Notes under the pieces: generated by a model | The model's database searches: none | Seen by the model: the letters and a program-made list of their open reading frames with translations, nothing else | What the model was told of the DNA's origin: nothing | Position numbers and translations under genes: made by a program | Shown: in pieces, positions 8,335-15,479 of the stretch | Position numbering within the stretch: the stretch's first letter is position 1 | Layout: each line of letters begins with the position of its first letter | DNA from: Fen-1467 sp035519475 | GTDB taxonomy: Bacteria; Verrucomicrobiota; Verrucomicrobiia; Opitutales; Opitutaceae | NCBI GenBank assembly: GCA_035519475.1 | Contig: DATIWI010000102.1 | Location: 1-36,968, forward strand | Direction of reading: 5' to 3' | DNA: 36,968 nt

Positions 8335-8583
8335 ATGTTTCTGGTCAGTCGTCCTGGCCGAAATGGTCAGGAAGCGTCCCTCGGTGTGCAGACTCTTGCC
8401 CGCGAATTACCGCCTTCGCGGCCGCAACTCCCGGAGTCGAGCGCGCGGCTGCATTCGTGGCGCAAGCCGGGCTGGGGATGGCAGGAATCCACCCTGCCGC
8501 GGCGACTTCACTGTGGATGGGGGCGCCCCTCCTCCGGGAACCGCCCCGCGAACAAAGATCCCCTCGGGAGGCATTTCGACTGA
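8335..8583 (+). CDS. Doubtful 82-residue ORF upstream of the sheath gene
   Basis: Starts 8 bases after a perfect AGGAGG and ends 87 bases before the sheath gene. The predicted peptide (MFLVSRPGRNGQEASL onward) is rich in Pro, Arg, Ser and Trp and resembles no family. Third codon positions are less GC-rich than in the genes around it, which argues against strong coding selection. It could be a leader peptide, a decayed gene whose start survived, or chance. The remaining 87 bases up to the sheath ATG hold no strong Shine-Dalgarno. Confidence 0.25.
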   Translation: MFLVSRPGRNGQEASLGVQTLARELPPSRPQLPESSARLHSWRKPGWGWQESTLPRRLHCGWGRPSSGNRPANKDPLGRHFD

Positions 8584-8670
8584 TGCGGGCCGCCAGCGCC
8601 CGCCACCATCCGCCCCGTCCTCTCTCCGCCGAAGAAGCCACTCACCGCCAAAACTCAACCCAACCATCCC

Positions 8671-10167
8671 ATGCCTGTCGCCGTCTCCTATCCCGGTGTC
8701 TACATTGAAGAGATCCCCAGCGGGGTGCGCACCATCACGGGCGTTGCCACCTCGATTGCCGCCTTTATTGGCTGGGCCGCCAAGGGCCCGACCGATCACG
8801 CCGAACTGATTCTGAGCTGGTCCGATTTCGAGCGCCAATTCGGCGGGCTCGACGTGAACAGCCTGCTCGGCTACGGCGTCTACCAGTTCTTCCTCAACGG
8901 CGGCCAGCAGTGCTATGTCATCCGCCTGGTGGGCGCCGGCAACGCGCCGGCGACGGTGACGCTGGCAGACCTGGTCCTCAGCGCCGCCAATCCCGGCCTG
9001 TGGGGCAACGACTACGCCATCACGATCCTGGCGCGCACCGACGACCCCACGCGGTTCCGGGTCGCGGTCGTGTACAAGCCGGGCACGCCGCAGGAGGCCA
9101 CCGTCGAAACGTTCGAGAACCTCTCCATGACCAGCACCGACAGCCGGTTCGTCAAGCTGGTCATCAACGAGGATTCCACGATTCTCGCCGCGGATACCAC
9201 CGGCACGACCCAGCCGAGCGACACGGGCTCGCCGCAGCCGCTGACGGGCGGCCTGGACGGGACCGTGCTCCAGCCCGACACCGCCGGGTTCGAGACCGCG
9301 CTGGTCCCCGGCGGCGGCACCGGCGGCGTGTTCCTGCTCGACCACGTGGACCTGTTCAATCTCCTCTGCGTGCCCGGCGAGACCACGGCCACCGTGCTGG
9401 CCTCGCTCGAGAAATACTGCCACGACCACCGCGCGTTCCTGATTGCCGATTGCGACTCCGACGCCTCCTTTTCGAGCGTCCAGGGCGGGCCGCCGACGCA
9501 GCTAACCGGTGTGGACGGCCTCAATGCCGCGTTTTATTTCCCGTGGCTGAACGCGCCCGATCCGATGCAGGAGAACCGCCTGCGCGCCTTCCCGCCCTGC
9601 GGTTTCATCGCCGGAATCTACGCGCGCACGGACAGCTCGCGCGGCGTCTGGAAGGCGCCCGCCGGCACCGAGGCCAGCGTCACAGGAGCCGCCTCCGTCG
9701 TCGTGCCGCTCACCGACAAGGAGAACGGCGTGCTCAATCCCCAAGCGATCAATTGCGTCCGGAATTTCCCGGTGTACGGCATCGTCGCGTGGGGCGCGCG
9801 GACCCTCAACGGCAACGACCAGATCGGGTCCGAGTGGAAGTACATTCCCGTGCGCCGGATGGCGCTCTTCCTCGAGGAGAGCCTGTACCGCGGCACCAAA
9901 TGGGTCGTGTTTGAGCCCAACGACGAGCCGCTGTGGGCCCAGATCCGGCTCAACCTCGGCGCGTTCATGCAGGGCCTGTTCCGCCAGGGCGCGTTCCAGG
10001 GCAAGACGCCGCAGGAGGCCTACTTCGTCAAATGCGACAAGGAAACGACGACCCAGAACGACATCAACCTGGGCATCGTGAACATTCTCGTCGGCTTCGC
10101 GCCGCTGAAGCCCGCCGAATTCGTCATCATTCAGATCCAACAAATGGCCGGTCAGATCGCGACCTAA
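8671..10167 (+). CDS. eCIS contractile tail sheath protein
   Basis: Predicted 498-residue sheath subunit that polymerises around the inner tube and contracts to drive it forward. The N-terminus (YPGVYIEEIPSGVRTITGV) is the classic signature of phage and Afp/PVC sheaths, followed by AAFIGWAAKGP. The C-terminal part has the equally typical RGTKWVVFEPNDEPLWAQI and, from residue 433, MQGLFRQGAFQG, which form the conserved inner domain contacting the tube. The middle (about 100-350) is the variable outer domain. Only one sheath gene is present, whereas Afp and PVC carry three. It is the first gene of the operon; the tube gene follows after 15 bases. Confidence 0.95.
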   Translation: MPVAVSYPGVYIEEIPSGVRTITGVATSIAAFIGWAAKGPTDHAELILSWSDFERQFGGLDVNSLLGYGVYQFFLNGGQQCYVIRLVGAGNAPATVTLADLVLSAANPGLWGNDYAITILARTDDPTRFRVAVVYKPGTPQEATVETFENLSMTSTDSRFVKLVINEDSTILAADTTGTTQPSDTGSPQPLTGGLDGTVLQPDTAGFETALVPGGGTGGVFLLDHVDLFNLLCVPGETTATVLASLEKYCHDHRAFLIADCDSDASFSSVQGGPPTQLTGVDGLNAAFYFPWLNAPDPMQENRLRAFPPCGFIAGIYARTDSSRGVWKAPAGTEASVTGAASVVVPLTDKENGVLNPQAINCVRNFPVYGIVAWGARTLNGNDQIGSEWKYIPVRRMALFLEESLYRGTKWVVFEPNDEPLWAQIRLNLGAFMQGLFRQGAFQGKTPQEAYFVKCDKETTTQNDINLGIVNILVGFAPLKPAEFVIIQIQQMAGQIAT

Positions 10168-10182
10168 GCAAGGAGAACTCCC

Positions 10183-10710
10183 ATGGCCCAATTCAGCGTC
10201 AATGCCACCCGCTTCGATCCGTACAAGAACTTCAAGTTCCGCGTCAAATGGGACGGCCGCTACGTGGCCGGCATCAGCAAGGTCGGCGGCCTCAAGCGCA
10301 CCACCGAGGTCGTCAAGCACCGCGAGGGCGGCGATCCGAGCACCAGCCGCAAGTCGCCCGGCCGCAGCGAATACGACGCCATCACCCTGGAGCGCGGCGT
10401 CACCCACGACACCGAGTTCGAGAAGTGGGCCAACAAGGTCTGGAACTTCGGCAGCGGCCTCGGGGCGGAGGTGTCGCTGCAGGATTTCCGCAAAGACATC
10501 ATCCTCGAGGCGTACAACGAGGCCGGCCAGCTCGCGCTCGCCTACAAGATCTACCGCTGCTGGGTCAGCGAGTATCAAGCACTGCCCGATCTCGACGCCA
10601 ACGCCAATGCCGTCGCCATCCAGCACATCAAGCTCGAGAACGAAGGCTGGGAGCGCGACCAGTCCGTGACCGAGCCCGCCGAGCCGACCTTCACCAACCC
10701 GGCAGCCTAG
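10183..10710 (+). CDS. eCIS inner tube protein (T4 gp19-like)
   Basis: Predicted 175-residue protein forming the rigid inner tube expelled on contraction. The N-terminal half, with NFKFRVKWDGRYVAGISKVG, then LKRTTEVVKHREGGDP and AITLERGVTHDTEFEKWA, matches the gp19/Hcp-like tube family of contractile systems. It has a good ribosome-binding site (AAGGAG at 10170-10175, 7 bases before ATG), in keeping with the high copy number needed for a tube. This is the only gene of this exact type here; a related adaptor is encoded at 19988. Confidence 0.94.
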   Translation: MAQFSVNATRFDPYKNFKFRVKWDGRYVAGISKVGGLKRTTEVVKHREGGDPSTSRKSPGRSEYDAITLERGVTHDTEFEKWANKVWNFGSGLGAEVSLQDFRKDIILEAYNEAGQLALAYKIYRCWVSEYQALPDLDANANAVAIQHIKLENEGWERDQSVTEPAEPTFTNPAA

Positions 10711-10716
10711 GCGGTC

Positions 10717-11427
10717 ATGCGCGCGCTCTCAGCCACAGAACTCCTGGGCGTCTGGGAGCGGGGGTGCGGCCAGCCGCCGGTCCGTCAGGCCCTGGCGCTG
10801 CTGGCGGCCGCCTGTCCCGAGTCGACACCCGCCGCGCTCGCCGCGCTGAGCATCGGCCAGCGCGACGCGCGGCTGGTGGCCCTGCGCGGGCTCACGTTCG
10901 GCACGGATTTCGCCGGTCTGGCGGATTGCCCCAGCTGCGGCGACCGCGTGGAGCTTGCGTTCCGCGCGGACGATCTGCTGCCGGCGGCGACCCCGGAGCC
11001 GCCGGCCGAGCTCGCGCTGCGGATTGACGGCCGCGACCTGCGCTTTCGCGTTCCGACCAGCGCCGATCTTCTGGCGGTGACGGCCGACGCGGGGGAGGCG
11101 GCGGGGCGCGCGGTGCTGCTCGACCGCTGCCTCCTGGCCGGGCGCGATCACCTGGCGGGTGAGGCGGTCGATGCAATCGTGGCGGAAATGGCGCGCGCCG
11201 ACCCCCTGGCCGACATCCAGCTGGCCCTCGCCTGCCCCGCGTGCGGCCACGCGTGGCGACGAAGCTTCGACATTGTCACCTATTTCTGGCGCGAGATCCA
11301 CGCTTGGGCGCTCGGCCTGCTCCGGGAGGTGCACACCCTTGCCACGGCCTACGGCTGGTCCGAGGCCGAAATCCTCACTCTGAATCCCGCGCGCCGGCGG
11401 GCTTACCTGGAGCTGGTGAACGCATGA
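10717..11427 (+). CDS. Zinc-ribbon baseplate-associated protein of the eCIS
   Basis: Predicted 236-residue protein. It contains two CxxC knuckles, Cys71-Cys74 (CPSCGD) and Cys173-Cys176 (CPACGH), likely pairing into one zinc ribbon. The final part (DIVTYFWREIHAWALGLL, then YGWSEAEILTLNPARRRAYL) is like the C-terminus of T4-type baseplate hub/chaperone proteins that often follow the tube gene in contractile systems. I take it as an accessory baseplate assembly protein by this similarity and by position. The start is 6 bases after the tube stop; the end overlaps the next start (ATGA). Exact role is not established. Confidence 0.65.
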   Translation: MRALSATELLGVWERGCGQPPVRQALALLAAACPESTPAALAALSIGQRDARLVALRGLTFGTDFAGLADCPSCGDRVELAFRADDLLPAATPEPPAELALRIDGRDLRFRVPTSADLLAVTADAGEAAGRAVLLDRCLLAGRDHLAGEAVDAIVAEMARADPLADIQLALACPACGHAWRRSFDIVTYFWREIHAWALGLLREVHTLATAYGWSEAEILTLNPARRRAYLELVNA

Positions 11428-12071
11428 GCGACTTCCTCGCCAGCCTGCTTGCGCGGGGCATGGGCGCGGCTCCCGCGATCCGGCCGCGGCTGCCGTCTTT
11501 GTTCGAATCACCGGCGGGGCGGGCGCCGATGGTCGAAGCGAATGAGGTGGCAGAGGCCGTCGTCCTGCGGCCCGCCCCTCCGACTGCCACCAGCCGGGAC
11601 ACTGTCATGGGGGGCGAGGCTCAGGTTCACCTGGCGCCGCCGCCGGCCGCTTCGCCCGGCCGGGCGCTGACGCCGCCGCAATCGACCCAGCCCGAATCGG
11701 GCCGCGCGACGGTGATGGCGACGGCGGCGATGGCGGGGCCGGTCGTGCCGCCGCCGACTCCGACGCATCCGCCGTCGGTGGAAACGGGCGCCAAGCCGCG
11801 CTCGGAGCCTGCCCCCGGGATGGCGCCATCGATTCCGCGCATGCCGGCCCCGCCCCTGCCCGCCGCGGTCATCCCGCTGTCGCGCCCCGTCGCCGTTCGC
11901 GTCGCCGAGCCGCAACGGCCACCCGAGCCGCCGTCGGTCCGGATCACCATCGGCCGTGTCGAGGTCCGCGCCGTCCCGGCGAATCCGCCGGCGGCCCGGC
12001 CCGGGCGGCGCGCGTCGCCCAAGCTCTCGCTGGAGGACTACTTGCGGCCGCGCGCGGGAGGCGCCCGATGA
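11424..12071 (+). CDS. Pro/Ala-rich eCIS accessory protein with conserved C-terminal tail
   Basis: Predicted 215-residue protein, start chosen at the ATGA overlap with the upstream gene. A short N-terminal helix (MSDFLASLLARGMG) is followed by about 130 residues of Pro/Ala/Thr-rich, probably disordered sequence. It ends in a compact motif, VRITIGRVEVRAV, a Pro-rich spacer and LSLEDYLRPR. Proteins with the same layout, a variable linker and an IGR(I/V)EVRA tail, recur just before the DUF4255 gene in eCIS loci as I recall them. The tail probably docks on a structural partner, and the linker acts as a tether; this is inference. Function unknown. Confidence 0.65.
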   Translation: MSDFLASLLARGMGAAPAIRPRLPSLFESPAGRAPMVEANEVAEAVVLRPAPPTATSRDTVMGGEAQVHLAPPPAASPGRALTPPQSTQPESGRATVMATAAMAGPVVPPPTPTHPPSVETGAKPRSEPAPGMAPSIPRMPAPPLPAAVIPLSRPVAVRVAEPQRPPEPPSVRITIGRVEVRAVPANPPAARPGRRASPKLSLEDYLRPRAGGAR

Positions 12072-13282
12072 GCAACTTCCTCGCCGTCGCCACCGTGACC
12101 GCCACGCTGCAGCAAGTGTTGCAGTCGGCGATCGGCGCCGATGTGCCCGGCGCCAAGGCGACCATGGTGCGGCCCGACGCTCCCGGCCACGGCGTGCCGG
12201 AGGTCGGCGTGAACATCTTCCTCTACCAGATCGCGCCCAACCCCGCCCTGCGCAACGCCGACCTGCCGACCCGGACGCCCGACGGCAAAGCCAGCCAGCG
12301 GCCCGTGGCCGCGCTCGACCTCTATTACCTGATGAGCTTCTACGGCAAGGAGGGCCAGCTCGAGCCGCAGCGCGTGCTCGGCAGCGTCGTGCGCCAGCTG
12401 CACAGCCGGCCGCTGCTCACGCGGCAGATGATCCGCGACACCGTCACCAATCCAACTTATTCCTATCTCGCCGCCTCCAACCTGGCCGACGCCGTCGAGC
12501 CGGTGCGCTTGACGCCGATGGGGCTCTCGCTCGAGGAATTGTCGAAGCTCTGGTCGGTGTTCTTCCAGACGCAGTACGCACTCTCCGCGGCCTATCGCGC
12601 CTCGTTCGTCCTGTTGGAGGAGGAGCTTACGCCGCAGGCGGCCCTGCCCGTACGGGAGCGCCACGTGTTCGCAGTGCCGTTCGACGTCCCGTTCATCGAC
12701 AGCGTCGACCCGCAGATCCTGCCCGCGGGCGCGACCCTGACGATCCTTGGCGGGAACCTGCGCGGCGACGTCACGCGGGTGAAGTTCGGCACGGTCCTCG
12801 CCACGCCGGCCCCGGACGACATCACCGCCCGGCAGATCACCCTCGCGCTGCCCGCCGCCTTGCCGGCCGGCGTGCGCACGGCGCAGGTGATTCACGATTT
12901 CGATTTCGGCACGGCGACCGAGCCGCACCGCGGCTTCGAGTCCAACGTCGCCCCCTTCATCCTCCAGCCGGCGATCACGACCCCGCTGCCGGTCACCGTT
13001 GCGCGCGGCGCCACCCTGACCCTGGCCCTGAATCCGCCCGTCGGGCGCGAGCAGCAAGTGGCGCTGCTGGCGGGCGAGAACGCCATCCCGCTGCCGACGC
13101 GGCCGCCGACGGACCCGCCCACGGCGAGCTCCTTCGGGTTCGCCATCCCGGCCGGCTTCCCGCCGGGGACGTCCCTGTTGCGGGTGCGCGTCGATGGCGC
13201 CGAAAGCGCGCTGATCGTCGACACGAATCCGGTCAGCCCGACGTTCAACCAATTCATCGGTCCGACCATCACCATCACATGA
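12068..13282 (+). CDS. DUF4255 tail terminator/cap protein (Afp16/Pvc16-like)
   Basis: Predicted 404-residue protein. Residues about 5-190 match the DUF4255 (Pvc16 N-terminal) domain: an initial helix VATVTATLQQVLQSAI, then NIFLYQIAPNPALRN, LDLYYLMSFYGKEG and ERVLGS-type sequence (QRVLGSVVRQLHSRPLL). In Afp and PVC this protein ends tube and sheath growth and caps the particle. After residue about 205 there is an added region with an IPT/TIG-like beta-sandwich (PFIDSVDPQILPAGATLTI) and a second beta domain to the C-terminus, making it longer than the basic Afp16; the extra domains could contact other cap parts or the cell envelope. It overlaps both neighbours by ATGA. Confidence 0.88.
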   Translation: MSNFLAVATVTATLQQVLQSAIGADVPGAKATMVRPDAPGHGVPEVGVNIFLYQIAPNPALRNADLPTRTPDGKASQRPVAALDLYYLMSFYGKEGQLEPQRVLGSVVRQLHSRPLLTRQMIRDTVTNPTYSYLAASNLADAVEPVRLTPMGLSLEELSKLWSVFFQTQYALSAAYRASFVLLEEELTPQAALPVRERHVFAVPFDVPFIDSVDPQILPAGATLTILGGNLRGDVTRVKFGTVLATPAPDDITARQITLALPAALPAGVRTAQVIHDFDFGTATEPHRGFESNVAPFILQPAITTPLPVTVARGATLTLALNPPVGREQQVALLAGENAIPLPTRPPTDPPTASSFGFAIPAGFPPGTSLLRVRVDGAESALIVDTNPVSPTFNQFIGPTITIT

Positions 13283-15147
13283 CCTGGATCGAGGCCAACC
13301 AGCGGCATCTGACGGCCGCGCTCGCCGGGGTGCGCGCGGCGCTTGAGGGCGGCCCGGCCACGCCGGTTGCCGCCGAGGAGGAGATGACGCCGCCACCGGC
13401 GCTGACGACCCTGTGCGCCCGCTTCGGGCTTTCGCCGTTTGAACGGGCCGCGCTGTTGCTGTGCGCCGGGATCGAGCTGGATTCGCGCTTCGGTCCGCTG
13501 TGCGCCAAGGCGCAAGGCGACGCGCGCCGCGACTATCCGACCTTCAGCCTGGCGCTCGGCGCCCTGCCCGGGCCGCACTGGAGCGCGCTGTCCCCGGCGG
13601 CGCCGCTGCGCCGCTGGCGGCTGATCGACGTGCTTCCGGGGGCCGGTCTCACCCTCAGCCCGCTGCGGATTGACGAGCGCGTGCTGCATTACCTCACCGG
13701 GGTGGCCGATCTGGACGAGCGCTTGCTGGCGATCGTTGAACGGGTGCCGCCGGCCGGCGAGCTGGTGGAGTCCCAGCGCGCGGTGGCCGACCAGGTGGCG
13801 GCGGCGGTCCGGGCGGGCGACCCGCCGCCCGTGATCGGTCTGGCGGGGCCGGATCCGGCGGCGAAGCGCGCTGTCGCGGCGGCCGGGTGCGCGGCCCTCG
13901 GCTTGAATCTGCACGCCCTCCCGGCGCAGATCCTGCCGGCTGATCCGCGCGAGCTGGAGAACCTCATGCGCATCTGGGAACGCGAGGCGGTGTTCAGTGC
14001 CAGCGCGCTGCTGCTGGAGTGCGACCACGGCGAGGCGGGCGACGCCGCGGCCCGCTTCATCGAACACACCGGCGGCGTGCTGCTGGTGGCGACCCGCGAG
14101 CCGCGGCCCGGCCGGTTCCGCCCCGCCGTCCACCTGGCCGTGGACAAGCCGACGGCGCGCGAACAGCGCCTCCTCTGGCAGGCGGCCCTGGGCGGCGCGG
14201 CGGCGGAACTGAACGGCGAACTGGACGCCCTCATCGGGCAATTCGACTTCAGCGCCAGCGGCATCCGCGCCGCGAGCGCCCGGGCGACGGGGCCGCACTC
14301 GCTGTGGGACGCGTGCCGGGCACAGGCGCGGCCGCGGCTGGACGACCTCGCGCAGCGGATTGATCCGCGGGCGACCTGGGACGACCTCGTGCTGCCGGAG
14401 CAGCAGCGAAGCACACTGCGTGAGATCGCCGCGCACGTCCGCCGCCGCGCGCAGGTGTACGAGACGTGGGGGTTCGCGCAGAAGTCCGCCCGGGGGCTGG
14501 GCATCAGCGTGCTCTTCGCGGGAGCGAGCGGCACGGGCAAGACGCTGGCTGCCGAGGTCCTGGCCGGGGAACTCCGGCTCGATCTCTACCGCATCGACCT
14601 GAGCCAGATCGTGAGCAAGTACATCGGCGAGACGGAGAAGAACCTGGCCCGGCTGTTCGCGGCGGCCGAGGAGAGCGGCGCGATCCTGCTGTTCGACGAG
14701 GCGGATGCGCTCTTCGGCAAGCGCAGCGAGGTGAAGGACAGCCACGACCGGTACGCCAACATCGAAGTCAGCTACCTGCTGCAGCGGATGGAAGCCTACC
14801 GCGGCCTGGCCATTCTCACCACCAACATGAAGGAGGCGCTCGACCCGGCCTTCCTCCGCCGGATCCGGTTCGTGGTGCAGTTCCCGTTCCCCGACCTCCG
14901 CGAGCGCGCCGAGATCTGGCGGCGGATGTTCCCGGCCGAGACGCCGGTGGACGGCCTCGATCCCGCCCGCCTCGCCCGGCTGAACGTCGCCGGCGGCAAC
15001 ATTCGCAACATCGCCCTCAACGCCGCCTTCCTGGCGGCCGACGCGGAGGAGCCGGTGCGGATGAAACACGTGCTGCGGGCCGCCCGCACCGAATACGCCA
15101 AGATCGAAAAGCCGCTCACCGAGGCGGAGATCGGAGGGTGGGAATGA
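13279..15147 (+). CDS. AAA+ ATPase of the eCIS (Afp15/Pvc15-like)
   Basis: Predicted 622-residue cytoplasmic ATPase. A divergent N-terminal half (1 to about 375), including a degenerate ATPase-like fold (VIGLAGPDPAAKRAVAAAGC), precedes a canonical AAA module: Walker A GASGTGKT at 415-422, Walker B ILLFDEADALFG with Asp473/Glu474, sensor-1 LAILTTNMKEALD and an arginine-finger segment DPAFLRRIRFVVQFPFPD. This is the ATPase found in nearly all eCIS, thought to help assembly or loading of cargo; it is distinct from the ClpV of type VI secretion. Start and stop overlap both neighbours. Family assignment is firm. Confidence 0.94.
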   Translation: MTWIEANQRHLTAALAGVRAALEGGPATPVAAEEEMTPPPALTTLCARFGLSPFERAALLLCAGIELDSRFGPLCAKAQGDARRDYPTFSLALGALPGPHWSALSPAAPLRRWRLIDVLPGAGLTLSPLRIDERVLHYLTGVADLDERLLAIVERVPPAGELVESQRAVADQVAAAVRAGDPPPVIGLAGPDPAAKRAVAAAGCAALGLNLHALPAQILPADPRELENLMRIWEREAVFSASALLLECDHGEAGDAAARFIEHTGGVLLVATREPRPGRFRPAVHLAVDKPTAREQRLLWQAALGGAAAELNGELDALIGQFDFSASGIRAASARATGPHSLWDACRAQARPRLDDLAQRIDPRATWDDLVLPEQQRSTLREIAAHVRRRAQVYETWGFAQKSARGLGISVLFAGASGTGKTLAAEVLAGELRLDLYRIDLSQIVSKYIGETEKNLARLFAAAEESGAILLFDEADALFGKRSEVKDSHDRYANIEVSYLLQRMEAYRGLAILTTNMKEALDPAFLRRIRFVVQFPFPDLRERAEIWRRMFPAETPVDGLDPARLARLNVAGGNIRNIALNAAFLAADAEEPVRMKHVLRAARTEYAKIEKPLTEAEIGGWE

Positions 15148-15479
15148 GAGGTCGGAGGTCAGAGGTCAGCAGCCGGAGGGCGGAGGCCGAAAGCCGGCGA
15201 GACCGGGTTGGCCTCGCCACGGGCCCCCGCCGCGTCGAGGTGCGCATCGAGGAGCTGGTGCTGCAGGGCTTCGCGCCGCGCGACCGGCACGCCATCGCGG
15301 CGGGCGTGGAGGAGGAGCTCGCGTGGCTGTTCACGGGACAACTTCCGGCGGCGGTCCAGGGCAGCAACCAGTGGCGCGAACGGGTGGATGGCGGCGCCTT
15401 TCCGCTTCCCCGCGGCGCGCGTCCGCACGCGATCGGTGCGCTGATCGCGCGCGCCATCCATGGAGGGCTCGCCCGATGA
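15144..15479 (+). CDS. Small conserved eCIS protein
   Basis: Predicted 111-residue protein lying between the ATPase and the DUF4157 gene, overlapping both (ATGA at each end). The core VEVRIEELVLQGFAPRDRHA, followed by a helix ELAWLFTGQLP and a short end (ALIARAIHGGL), looks like a conserved small protein that I recall at the same place in other eCIS loci; its function is not known. The first 30 residues are Arg/Ser-rich and come from a low-complexity purine-rich stretch (15147-15195, units like GAGGTC repeated), so the true start may be later, for example the GTG at 15240. Confidence 0.7.
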   Translation: MRGRRSEVSSRRAEAESRRDRVGLATGPRRVEVRIEELVLQGFAPRDRHAIAAGVEEELAWLFTGQLPAAVQGSNQWRERVDGGAFPLPRGARPHAIGALIARAIHGGLAR

